NCBI GenBank assembly: GCA_031379035.1
Contig: JANNEU010000093.1
Span: forward strand, 1-52,167
Length of the DNA: 52,167 bases
Source: JABFRJ01 sp031379035
GTDB taxonomy: Bacteria; Pseudomonadota; Alphaproteobacteria; Rhizobiales; Hyphomicrobiaceae
Reading direction: 5' to 3'
Positions 24,200 to 31,847 of the stretch are shown in pieces. The translations under genes and the position numbers were made by a program. A model generated the notes under the pieces. The model was not told the DNA's origin. It saw only the letters and a program-made list of their open reading frames with translations, and made no database searches. Each line of letters opens with the position of its first letter. The first letter of the stretch is position 1.

Positions 24200-25336
24200 T
24201 CAAAGCTCTCTCTCGATTTTGGCGCGCACCGTCGTCAAGCGCGCATCGCGCAGAAAATCGGTAAAGTCGGTGCCGCCGGTGCCGAGTTCGCCGGTGGCTT
24301 TGCCGGAAGGTTTGTTGATGTAATCCATGGCGAGACCCATGTGCATGCGGCGGAATTTGTCGACCTCGGCAACCGCATGGTCATAGGCCTTTGTCGCAGT
24401 GCCACCGGAGGCCATGCACAGCGCACGCACTTTCGAGAGCCGTTCCACGTCCTGCACGAAGCGCCTGTGCCCAATCGGCATATAGGCGCGGATCATTTTC
24501 AGATACCCGCTTGCCGCTGTGTGCTCGATGCCGAGCAGCGCGTCGAGCGACTGGATCAGCGCGCTTTGTCCGGCACTGCCACCGACGTACACAACCGGCG
24601 TCTCGCTGACGCCTTCGTAGACGACGCCCGGTGCCGGCCAGCCCGCCACCCAAGGCCGGATGCGATGGTAAAACATATGCGGATCGCACCACTCGCGCAT
24701 TCTCGTGAGCGCCCGCTGAACATCCACCATCGTCGCGGCGATGCGTTCGAGATTGAGCGTAACCGTTTTCGCATCGCTAGCCTCGGCGGCTGCCACCGCC
24801 GCCACGGTACACGGCAACATGGGCGCACCAGCCAACTCAACGCCGAGGGTGACGATGAAAAACCAGTCTTCGTCAACGCCACCAAGGAACTGCGCGATCA
24901 TCGTCGCGTTGTCCATGGACACCGGCAAGCTCGGATCAATCTTGCGCCAGTTGTACAAGTTCATGCCGGCGAAATGCACAATCGGCGGCCGGTCGAGACG
25001 TTGCGCCACTGCACACAGAGGCCGCGCCAGATTGCGCGGAATGCGAAAGTCGGGTGCCGGACCGGACCAGACCCAGGCGTTGCCCAGCATGGTGAGCAGG
25101 AGGAGCGCGCGTTCTTGCGCCAACGCCGAATGTTCCGGGCCAAACTCCAGATCTGGCATGGCTTTGATGGCTGCGCGTAGTTTGTGGGAGCGCAACAATG
25201 ATGACAGCGACGCAACCGTTGCGTCCCAGGCCGCGTAGGCGGGCGGCAGCGCGGCCAATGGCACTTCAGACGGGACGAAGCCAGTTGTGGCATCAATCCC
25301 GTAGTTCGAAAGTGGCTGCAGATGCTGATCAGGCAT
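24200..25336 (-). CDS. Indoleamine 2,3-dioxygenase (IDO) homologue
   Basis: A 378-residue haem dioxygenase of the IDO family from the ATG giving MPDQHLQPLSNYGID; the frame extends to a TTG at 25405. Strong signatures are DEDWFFIVTLGVELAGAP, FYHRIRPWVAGW, GVVYEGVSE, YVGGSAGQSALIQSLDALLGIEH, YMPIGHRRFVQDVERL and KFRRMHMGLAMDYI. Compared from memory with human IDO1, the proximal haem His sits in RRMHMGL, and the catalytic-pocket Phe and Arg of FYHRIRPW are kept, while Ser167 appears as Thr. IDO opens the indole ring of tryptophan to N-formylkynurenine. PrnB-like pyrrolnitrin enzymes are related but the other IDO motifs argue for a dioxygenase. Adjacent ACAD, RidA and TRAP genes suggest a catabolic role feeding anthranilate. 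Confidence 0.85.
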   Translation of the reverse strand: MPDQHLQPLSNYGIDATTGFVPSEVPLAALPPAYAAWDATVASLSSLLRSHKLRAAIKAMPDLEFGPEHSALAQERALLLLTMLGNAWVWSGPAPDFRIPRNLARPLCAVAQRLDRPPIVHFAGMNLYNWRKIDPSLPVSMDNATMIAQFLGGVDEDWFFIVTLGVELAGAPMLPCTVAAVAAAEASDAKTVTLNLERIAATMVDVQRALTRMREWCDPHMFYHRIRPWVAGWPAPGVVYEGVSETPVVYVGGSAGQSALIQSLDALLGIEHTAASGYLKMIRAYMPIGHRRFVQDVERLSKVRALCMASGGTATKAYDHAVAEVDKFRRMHMGLAMDYINKPSGKATGELGTGGTDFTDFLRDARLTTVRAKIEREL

Positions 25337-25441
25337 GCCTACGCGCTCCGCTGCGATAAGTTCGTCGCTGCGACCACAGATTGCCGACGTTGTTTTAAAT
25401 GTCAAACAATGCGCCGTTATGCCTTGCCTTGCGGATGCTTA

Positions 25442-26728
25442 TCATTTTCCGGTCAGTACGCTTGGCAACCACAAGGTCAGCGGTGGCCAGATGGAGATGG
25501 CCAGCAGGACGACCAGCAGCGGGATCAGCCACGGCAGGATCGCGCGCGACATCGTTTCGAACGACACGCCGGCGATACGCGTCACCACAAACAGCACCAC
25601 GCCTATCGGGGGGTGAATGGTGCCCAGTATGAGGTTCAGCACCATGATGACGCCGAACTGTACGGGATCGATGCCGAAGCCGATGGCGGCCGGCACCAAG
25701 ATCGGGATTAAAATCAGCATGGCTGCCAGCGCTTCCATGAAGCAGCCGACGATCAGCATTAGCACGTTGGCCATCAGCAGAAACATAATCGGGCTGGAGA
25801 TGGTTGCGACAATCATCGGCGCAAGTGTCTGCGGCAGGCGTGAGATCGACATGCACCACCCAAGCGCGCTCGCCGCCATCACCAGAACCATGACAAGGCC
25901 AGTGGTCTCAGCAGTTTCAACGAGGATCGGGCCCAGCTGCCGCACCTCCAACGTGCGATAGACGACGAAGCCCAGGAACAGCGCGTAAAGACACGCGACG
26001 GCTGCCGCCTCTGTCGGTGTAAAGTAGCCGCTGAACATGCCGCCGAGGATGACCGCAGGCGTCATGATCGCGAAAAAGCAATCGCGGAACGATTGCGCCA
26101 AGGCGCACCAACCGACGAAAGGTTTGCCCGTCATGCCCTCGCGTTTGGCGATCAACGCGACCATGACCATCAGCGACAATCCCATCAGGATGCCGGGAAT
26201 GACACCGGCCATGAACAGCCGGCCAATAGAGACGTCAGCGGTGATCCCGTAAATCACCATCGGCAGCGAGGGCGGAATGATCGGACCGATGGTGGCTGCC
26301 GCGGCCGTGATCGACGCAGCGGTCTCCGGCCGGTAGCCGGCCTTGGTCATGGCACGCACTTCAATGGCACCCGAGCCCGCCGCATCGGCCACGGCTGAAC
26401 CGACCATGCCAGCGAAAATCATGCTGGTGAGGATGCTCGCGTGGGCGTATCCGCCGCGCACCCAGCCGATGGCGGCACTCGCGAACGCGACGATCCGGTC
26501 AGTCACCTGCGCCGCGGCGAGAATGTTGCCCATCAGAATAAACAACGGCGCAGCGATGATCGGGAACGAATTCATCGATCCCGCCATCTTCTGCGGCAGA
26601 ACCGTAACCGGCATGCCGCCAAGCCACAGCATGGCAAGCGCCGCAAGTCCCATCGACACGTAAAGCGGCATGCCAGCGAGGATCACCGCCAGCCACGCGC
26701 CGGAGACTTTGATCATCAAGCCGATCAT
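25442..26728 (-). CDS. dctM: TRAP transporter large permease (DctM)
   Basis: A 428-residue membrane protein with about twelve hydrophobic segments and the DctM motifs FILMGNILAAAQVTDRIVAFA, AHASILTSMIFAGMVGSAVADAAGSGAIEVRAM and TIGPIIPPSLPMVIYGITADVSIGRLFMAG. It is the ion-coupled translocation subunit of a tripartite TRAP system for organic acids. Its ATG overlaps the DctQ stop (ATGA), so the two membrane subunits are translationally coupled. The IDO-like gene begins about 100 bp downstream on the same strand, which suggests that the imported solute is related to that pathway. Confidence 0.92.
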   Translation of the reverse strand: MIGLMIKVSGAWLAVILAGMPLYVSMGLAALAMLWLGGMPVTVLPQKMAGSMNSFPIIAAPLFILMGNILAAAQVTDRIVAFASAAIGWVRGGYAHASILTSMIFAGMVGSAVADAAGSGAIEVRAMTKAGYRPETAASITAAAATIGPIIPPSLPMVIYGITADVSIGRLFMAGVIPGILMGLSLMVMVALIAKREGMTGKPFVGWCALAQSFRDCFFAIMTPAVILGGMFSGYFTPTEAAAVACLYALFLGFVVYRTLEVRQLGPILVETAETTGLVMVLVMAASALGWCMSISRLPQTLAPMIVATISSPIMFLLMANVLMLIVGCFMEALAAMLILIPILVPAAIGFGIDPVQFGVIMVLNLILGTIHPPIGVVLFVVTRIAGVSFETMSRAILPWLIPLLVVLLAISIWPPLTLWLPSVLTGK

Positions 26729-27255
26729 GCGACGGGCCCTGGCATAGGCGTGGGCCCGCGCGTGTCACGACCTTTGAGGATCGCCATGATTTCGCTGAGC
26801 GCCTGCATGGCAGTGAGCACGCCTGCGGGAAACAACGGCACGTACATCCACGCCGTCGCAATGGGCAGCGAGACAGCTTCCACGTCGGAGTTGGTCTGCA
26901 TCAAGTGGATGCTCTTCCACGCGACGATGGTGCCGAGGAGCGCAACACCAACCTGGATCAGCACTTCGAAACCACGCCGCGCGGTGTCTGGCAGCAAGTC
27001 CTGGAAAAAGCGAATGCGGATATGCGCATTGCGGCGCGTCGCGATCATCCAACCCGCGCACGCCAGCCACACCATCAGAAAGCCTGACAACTCATCGGTC
27101 CAGCTCAACGGATGACGGACGCCACGGCTGACGATGCCAGCGGTGACGGTGGACAGCAGAGCAACAACGAGAACGCCAGCCACGATGTGTAGCGCGTGGT
27201 CGAGCGAGGCGCTCGCCTGCTGGGCCGATGAGCGCGCCAACTCTTTCGTTTGCAT
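26725..27255 (-). CDS. dctQ: TRAP transporter small permease (DctQ)
   Basis: A 176-residue protein with four hydrophobic segments and the DctQ-type signature SWTDELSGFLMVWLACAGWMIATRRNAHIRIRFF. The start at MQTKELARSSAQQ is chosen because GGAG lies about eight bases upstream; the frame runs back to 27348 only by reading through the inverted repeat. It couples the binding protein to DctM. It overlaps dctM by four bases and is separated from the broken dctP by 228 bp containing a large inverted repeat. Confidence 0.88.
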   Translation of the reverse strand: MQTKELARSSAQQASASLDHALHIVAGVLVVALLSTVTAGIVSRGVRHPLSWTDELSGFLMVWLACAGWMIATRRNAHIRIRFFQDLLPDTARRGFEVLIQVGVALLGTIVAWKSIHLMQTNSDVEAVSLPIATAWMYVPLFPAGVLTAMQALSEIMAILKGRDTRGPTPMPGPVA

Positions 27256-27280
27256 GACGTGAACTCCGCCCCCCCACTCC

Positions 27281-27421
27281 GTCGTGGCCGCGCAGGCGGC
27301 CACCCAAGCAAGCCATAAGTTAGTCTCGCTTGGGTTCGGAAATTGCAATTAGGATTATCGCTGCATGCGCAATGCCGCTATGATGTTAGCCTGCTTGGGT
27401 GGCCGCCTGCGCGGCCATGAC
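27281..27421. repeat. Long inverted repeat between dctP and dctQ
   Basis: Arms at 27281-27314 and 27389-27421 match over about 30 bases (CTTGGGTGGCCGCCTGCGCGG and complement, with few mismatches), separated by 74 bp. Each arm also contains its own perfect hairpin, GGCCGC-CTGC-GCGGCC. In the dctP-dctQ transcript this would fold as a large stem, which could reduce expression of the permease genes or stabilise the upstream message. It could also be a mobile palindromic element. Confidence 0.7.
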
Positions 27422-27483
27422 GAATTTTGGGCATGTGCGGCATAGCGATTTTGCAAAGTTGCCGGCCAGCGCCGCGTCGGTCT

Positions 27484-28476
27484 TCAAATCTTCAGCAAGC
27501 TCTCAAACGTCCCCGCGCCCCACTTTTCTTCGAACTTCTTCGGCACGGTTTCAAGCACTGGTTTGCGCCACTCGGCCAAGTTGGGCTCAATCACAGTCAT
27601 GCCGCCGGCCTTGAACGTGTTGATCAGTGACGCTTCCTGCGAGAGCAGTTCCGCATCCTGCCACTTCGCACCCGTGTCGAACGCGGCCTGCACGAGATCG
27701 CGATCAGCGGTTGGCAGGCCTTACCAGAACGCATCCTTCACGATGATCATGCGCGGCGAGATGATGTGCTCGGTCAGCACCAGAAATTTCTGCACCTCGA
27801 AGAACTTGCCGCTCTGGATCGTCGGCAGTGGGTTCTCCTGGCCATCAACCGCACCCTGGCTCAAAGCGAGATACAACTCGGCAAATGCAATCGGCGTGGC
27901 CCGCGCGCCCCAGGCTTCGGCCATGGCGCGGAACACATCGACGGGCGGCACGCGCAGCTTGAAGCCGGCCATGTCGCCGGGAGATTTCACGGCCTTGCTG
28001 CCTGTCGTCAGATGGCGCTTGCCGTAGTAGGTGATGTTGAGCATGCGCATGCCGCGCTTGGCGACGAGATCGGTATTCATTTTGGCAAACAGCGGTGTGC
28101 CCGCTGCTTTGGCCATGTGCGCCGCATCGCGCCACAGATAGGGCGCTTCGATCACCGAGACCTGCGGCAGGAACGCGCCAAGCTGGCCCGCTCCGTCCGT
28201 CGTCATCTGCAACGCGCCGGCGGAGACCGCCTCAATCATATCCTTGCCGGTGCCGAGCTGCGAATTCGGGAACACCTGAATGTCGATACGGCCGCCGGAC
28301 TTTTCCTTGACCTCTTTAGCGATGCGATCTGCCATCTGCACTTGCGGATGCGATGTGGCGAGCGACTCGCCCCAACGGATGACACTGGCTTGCGCGCGAA
28401 GAACCGTCGGCGCTGCCACACCAGCGGTCAACGCTGCAGTGCCGGCCAAGAGCTGGCGTTTGCTGATGCGGGTCAT
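27484..28476 (-). pseudogene. dctP: TRAP transporter substrate-binding protein DctP interrupted by an in-frame TAA
   Basis: A periplasmic solute-binding protein with a twin-Arg-free signal (KRQLLAGTAALTAGVAAPTVLRAQ) and DctP motifs: HPQVQMADRIAKEVKEKSGGRIDIQVFPNSQLG, MAGFKLRVPPVDVFRAMAEAWGARATPIAF, and LSQGAVDGQENPLPTI. After KDAFW there is TAA at 27721-27723. The same frame then continues for 78 codons with expected DctP sequence (GLPTADRDLVQAAFDTG... WGAGTFESLLKI) to a normal stop at 27484. Usual relatives have Lys or Asn at the stop position, so one substitution (for example AAA to TAA) explains it. The protein is therefore truncated to 251 residues unless the stop is read through or is a sequencing error. 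It has a good SD (GGGGAG) before its ATG. Confidence 0.85.
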
Positions 28477-28577
28477 GGTGGCGTTCTCCCCGAACGTTGA
28501 GCGATCTGGCTCTAGCTGGTCCCGGCCGATCTGGAGAGAAGCGTAACCAACGGTTGGGAGGGGGACAAACGAATTTT

Positions 28578-28583
28578 CTTATA
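28578..28583 (-). promoter_or_regulatory. Possible -10 element upstream of dctP
   Basis: TATAAG on the minus strand lies in an unusually AT-rich patch (28571-28590) within GC-rich DNA, about 100 bp before the dctP ATG. No good -35 is visible at standard spacing, so this is weak. Confidence 0.3.
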
Positions 28584-28641
28584 AATTTTGGCAGAAGTGA
28601 TCGTGCGCGGCAAGTTCGAGGACTTTGCCCTCGAGCTCCCA

Positions 28642-28662
28642 CCAAAGGCCGCGGGCCTTTGG
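28642..28662. repeat. Perfect 9-bp-stem hairpin after the thioesterase gene
   Basis: CCAAAGGCC, three bases, GGCCTTTGG. It lies about 30 bp beyond the thioesterase stop on the minus strand and may end or stabilise that transcript. A T-run (28671-28676) follows on the plus strand, so by sequence it would terminate plus-strand transcription better than minus. Confidence 0.5.
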
Positions 28663-28693
28663 AAACCTGCTTTTTTGAGCCGGTCCGAGCGGC

Positions 28694-29170
28694 CTACTTT
28701 AGGCCGGAACCCATCGCCCCGCGCAGGGCTTTGGAGAGGCGCAGGACGCGGCCGCTCTGGCTGACGAGGACGACGGTCACTTCGGCTTCGAAAAGGGCAA
28801 CGCCTGCGCGCGCGATCCGCTGGTCCAACACAAGGCTTGCCGCCCCCAGCTCTTTGACCTTGGTGATCACTTCCAGCACCTCATCGATGCGGGCTGGTTT
28901 AAGATATTCCAGGTTCATGCGGCGGACGACAAACGCCGACGCCTCGCGGCCGTCGCCGCCCTGCATCAGCGCGTGATGATCATTGCCCAACAGTCGCAGA
29001 AAATCGCTGCGCCCGCGCTCGCACCAACGCACATAGCTGGCGTGATAAACGAGGCCGGAGAAATCAGTGTCCTCGAAGTAAACGCGAACAGGCAGCACGT
29101 GGCTGCGGCCCGCTGGCGTCTCGATGAGGCGACCAGCGAGGTCAGGCCAAGGCTGTGTAGGCGCGCTCAC
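28694..29170 (-). CDS. Acyl-CoA thioesterase, YbgC/4-hydroxybenzoyl-CoA thioesterase family
   Basis: A 158-residue hotdog-fold thioesterase. The signature VRVYFEDTDFSGLVYHASYVRWCERGRSDFLR includes the catalytic Asp of the YbgC/FcbC family. FVVRRMNLEYLKPARIDEVLEV follows, as in family members. It hydrolyses short or aromatic acyl-CoA thioesters. Its GTG start overlaps the TGA of the upstream SDR gene, so the two are coupled. In an aromatic-CoA degradation context it would recycle CoA from dead-end thioesters; a Tol-Pal-linked YbgC role is unlikely because no tol genes are near. Confidence 0.88.
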   Translation of the reverse strand: MSAPTQPWPDLAGRLIETPAGRSHVLPVRVYFEDTDFSGLVYHASYVRWCERGRSDFLRLLGNDHHALMQGGDGREASAFVVRRMNLEYLKPARIDEVLEVITKVKELGAASLVLDQRIARAGVALFEAEVTVVLVSQSGRVLRLSKALRGAMGSGLK

Positions 29171-29955
29171 TCGGGCACATCGACCGTGTAGTTCAGGAAC
29201 ATGCGGCCACCGTCGGGGAAGATAGTCTGGCCGGTCATGTAGCTGGCCTCGTCACTTGCCAGAAACGCTGCAATGGAGGCTACTTCCGACGGTTCTCCCA
29301 TGCGGCCCATAGGCGTGCGGCCGAGGATCTTGCGAATGGCGGCGGGGTTGTCGGCGACGGCCTTCACGATCTCGGTGTTGATCGTGCCCGGGCCGATGGC
29401 ATTGACGCGGATGCCATACTTGGCGAGGCTGACGGCCGCCGCCTTGGTGATCTGGTTGATGCCACCCTTGGAGGCCGAATAGGCCACGTGGTCATGCAAT
29501 CCGAAGTGGGCGTTGACCGAGCTCATGTTGATGATCGCGCCCGGCTTCTTGCCGGCTTTGACCTGCGCAACCATCTGCCGCGCAGCCCCCTGTGCCACCA
29601 TGAACGCGCCGCGCAGGTTGACACCCAGTACGCGGTCGAAATCAGCCAACTCCAGATCAAGGAAATCGGCGCTGTCGATGATGCCGGCATTGTTGACCGC
29701 GATATCGATGCCGCCGAAGGCCTTCACTGTGGCCGCCAGCATGGCCTCAACGTCAGCCTTCTTGGATACATCGCAGGCCATGCTCTGCGCCTTGCCGCCG
29801 GTTGCGACGATGGCTTTGGCCGCTTCGGCGACCTTGGGGCCGTTCACATCCGAGAGCATTACGTGCGCGCCATCGCGCGCGAGCCGTTCCGCGCAGGCCA
29901 GGCCAATGCCTTGGGCGGCACCGGTGACGATGGCGGTTTTGCCTTTGAAGGACAT
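29167..29955 (-). CDS. SDR family oxidoreductase
   Basis: A 262-residue classical SDR starting at MSFKGKTAIVTGAAQGIG, with CGGAG upstream. It has an NNAG motif (VNNAGIIDSADF), a catalytic Ser in INMSSVNAHFG, YSASKGG with the active-site Tyr and Lys, and a C-terminal YMTGQTIFPDGGRMF. An Asp after the second strand (MLSDVN) suggests NAD rather than NADP. It probably oxidises a hydroxyl in the same pathway as the thioesterase, with which it overlaps. The upstream frame that extends to 30144 lies in the divergent urtA regulatory region and is not used. Confidence 0.88.
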   Translation of the reverse strand: MSFKGKTAIVTGAAQGIGLACAERLARDGAHVMLSDVNGPKVAEAAKAIVATGGKAQSMACDVSKKADVEAMLAATVKAFGGIDIAVNNAGIIDSADFLDLELADFDRVLGVNLRGAFMVAQGAARQMVAQVKAGKKPGAIINMSSVNAHFGLHDHVAYSASKGGINQITKAAAVSLAKYGIRVNAIGPGTINTEIVKAVADNPAAIRKILGRTPMGRMGEPSEVASIAAFLASDEASYMTGQTIFPDGGRMFLNYTVDVPE

Positions 29956-30279
29956 TGAGTGCTCCGGAGTGGCTGTGGGCGGTATCAGCCACCGTATCCG
30001 TGAATGCCCAGCACAGGCAAACCCGGATGCCCAAGGTCTTGCCAGCTCAACCGGCTCAGCGCCGGCGATGTTCAAAAAATAGGCAGCGAAGGCGTCGTCC
30101 GCCTTATTTTTCAGCGGCGGCCTTCGCATTGTTGAGCGGCACATGTGCCGGTGCTCGCCGTCCCAATTTTTCTCATCACATTATCAGAACGTTACGATTT
30201 CGTTAACGCCTTGCCCCGAGTTGGCACAGCGATTGCTTTCCTTCCACCCGAGTTCATTAACCGTATGGGAGACGACCGC
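29956..30279. promoter_or_regulatory. Divergent regulatory region between the SDR operon and urtA
   Basis: A 324-bp gap. It contains a perfect 12-bp palindrome GGCACATGTGCC (30138-30149) about 85 bp upstream of the sigma-54-like promoter, where an NtrC-type enhancer site would be expected; its spacing does not match the standard NtrC site exactly. It also contains an AACGTTACG/CGTTAACG-like partial inverted repeat near 30189-30208. Confidence 0.4.
30222..30236 (+). promoter_or_regulatory. Sigma-54-type promoter upstream of urtA
   Basis: TGGCAC, five bases, TTGC, the classical -24/-12 pattern with the invariant GG and GC at correct spacing. Transcription would begin near 30247, about 33 bases before the urtA ATG. 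This fits nitrogen control of urea uptake through NtrC. Confidence 0.7.
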
Positions 30280-31569
30280 ATGTCGCTGACGAAACGCTCG
30301 CTGATCGCGGGTGCTGCATCTCTGGCCCTTGGGCCGATGATTTTGGGCGGGGCCGCACAAGCGCAAGACACGATCAAGGTCGGCGTCCTTCATTCGTTGT
30401 CAGGCACCATGGCCATCAGCGAAACGACGCTGAAAGACGTCATGCTGATGCTCATCGAAGAGCAAAACAAAAAAGGCGGCCTCCTCGGCAAGAAGCTGGA
30501 AGCTGTTGTCGTTGACCCCGCCTCCAACTGGCCGCTGTTCGCCGAGAAAGCGCGTGAGCTGATCAGCCAGCAGAAAGTCTCGGCTGTGTTCGGCTGCTGG
30601 ACCTCGGTCTCGCGCAAGTCCGTGCTGCCGGTGTTCAAGGAATTGAATTCGATCCTGTTCTACCCGGTTCAGTACGAAGGCGAAGAATCTGAGCGCAACG
30701 TGTTCTACACGGGTGCCGCGCCGAACCAGCAGGCCATCCCGGCCGTTGACTATCTGATGAGCAAAGACGGCGGCTCGGTGAAGCGTTGGGTGCTCGCCGG
30801 CACGGACTACGTTTATCCGCGCACCACCAACAAAATCCTTGAAGCGTACCTTCTCGCGAAGGGCGTCGCCAAGGACGACATCATGATCAACTACACGCCG
30901 TTCGGTCACTCCGATTGGCAGACGATCGTGTCGGACATCAAGAAGTTCGGCTCGACCGGCAAAAAGACTGCCGTGGTCTCGACCATCAACGGCGACGCCA
31001 ACGTGCCGTTTTACAAGGAACTCTCTAACGCTGGCGTGAAGGCAACGGACATCCCCGTCGTCGCGTTCTCGGTTGGTGAAGAAGAACTCGCTGGCGTCGA
31101 CACCAAGAACCTTGTCGGCCATCTGGCTGCCTGGAACTACTTCATGAGCGTCAAGGATGCCAAGAACGCCGAGTTCATTGCCAAGTGGCAGGCGTTTACC
31201 AAGAACCCGAAGCGCACGTTCAATGATCCGATGGACGCCCACGTGATCGGCTTTGAAATGTGGGTGAAGGCTGTGACGAAGGTCGGTTCGACCGACGTTG
31301 ATAAGGTGATCGCTGCTCTCCCGGGCATCGAAGCACCGAACCTGACCGGTGGCGTCTCCAAGATGCTGGCGAACCACCACATCACCAAGCCCGTCCTGAT
31401 CGGTGAAATCCGCGCAGACGGCCAACTCGACACCGTCTGGAAAACCCCGGGCCTTGTCGAGGGTGCTGCCTGGTCGCCCCACCTCGAAGGTTCCAAGGAC
31501 CTCGTGGCTGACTGGGTTGACAAGAAGTGCGGTAACTTCAACACCAAGACTGGCAAGTGCGGCGGTTGA
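30280..31569 (+). CDS. urtA: Urea ABC transporter substrate-binding protein UrtA
   Basis: A 429-residue periplasmic type I binding protein, the family's usual length. The start MSLTKRSLIAGAASLALG is preceded by GGGAGA at good spacing and opens a signal peptide ending near AAQAQD. Family features are DTIKVGVLHSLSGTMAISETTLKDVMLM, FGCWTSVSRKSVLPVFKELNSILFYPVQYEGEESERN and YTGAAPNQQAIPAVDYL, which are diagnostic for UrtA compared with branched-chain amino acid binding proteins. It is the first gene of the urt-ure block and follows a sigma-54-type promoter, consistent with induction under nitrogen limitation. Confidence 0.95.
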   Translation: MSLTKRSLIAGAASLALGPMILGGAAQAQDTIKVGVLHSLSGTMAISETTLKDVMLMLIEEQNKKGGLLGKKLEAVVVDPASNWPLFAEKARELISQQKVSAVFGCWTSVSRKSVLPVFKELNSILFYPVQYEGEESERNVFYTGAAPNQQAIPAVDYLMSKDGGSVKRWVLAGTDYVYPRTTNKILEAYLLAKGVAKDDIMINYTPFGHSDWQTIVSDIKKFGSTGKKTAVVSTINGDANVPFYKELSNAGVKATDIPVVAFSVGEEELAGVDTKNLVGHLAAWNYFMSVKDAKNAEFIAKWQAFTKNPKRTFNDPMDAHVIGFEMWVKAVTKVGSTDVDKVIAALPGIEAPNLTGGVSKMLANHHITKPVLIGEIRADGQLDTVWKTPGLVEGAAWSPHLEGSKDLVADWVDKKCGNFNTKTGKCGG

Positions 31570-31608
31570 TCGCTGCTGGCCTTTAGTTGAACGTGTCATA
31601 TGAAGATG

Positions 31609-31643
31609 CGATGCGGCGCCTCCGGCAGGAGAGTGCCGCATCG
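31609..31643 (+). terminator. Strong hairpin between urtA and urtB
   Basis: CGATGCGGC (31609-31617) pairs with GCCGCATCG (31635-31643), with an inner CTCC/GGAG stem. There is no T-run, so it is probably an attenuator or mRNA stabiliser that keeps the abundant binding protein expressed above the membrane genes. Confidence 0.45.
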
Positions 31644-31723
31644 TAATATGTGGGGTGAAGCTTCGGCTGCACATGTGCCTTATGCTAGTGCAGTGCGGCG
31701 TGCCAGCGGTGACCAATTCACTT

Positions 31724-31808
31724 GATCATCCCGGCGCAGGCCGTGACCCACGGCAAGCATCTGATAAGGGTCCATTGGTCGTGGGTGCCGGCCTCCGCCG
31801 GCATGACG
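31724..31808. repeat. Imperfect inverted extragenic repeat upstream of urtB
   Basis: The left arm at 31724-31751 (CATCCCGGCGCAGGCCGTGACCCACG) and right arm at 31781-31808 (the inverse of CGTCATGCCGGCGGAGGCC plus GGCACCCAC) match in about 22 of 28 positions. It lies between urtA and urtB and belongs to the general class of GTCATGCCGGC-type dispersed palindromes. Confidence 0.5.
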
Positions 31809-31847
31809 AAAAATGAGAAACAAGTGATAGCGCCGGGACATTTGAGT

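Noticed and set aside
25430..25445. GATGCTTA near the dctM stop, similar to the MarR half-site
   Set aside because: Only eight bases match, there is no second arm, and it overlaps the end of a coding sequence.
30400..31716. Long minus-strand frame (438 codons) opposite urtA
   Set aside because: It is the antisense of a clear UrtA gene and shows no protein family features.
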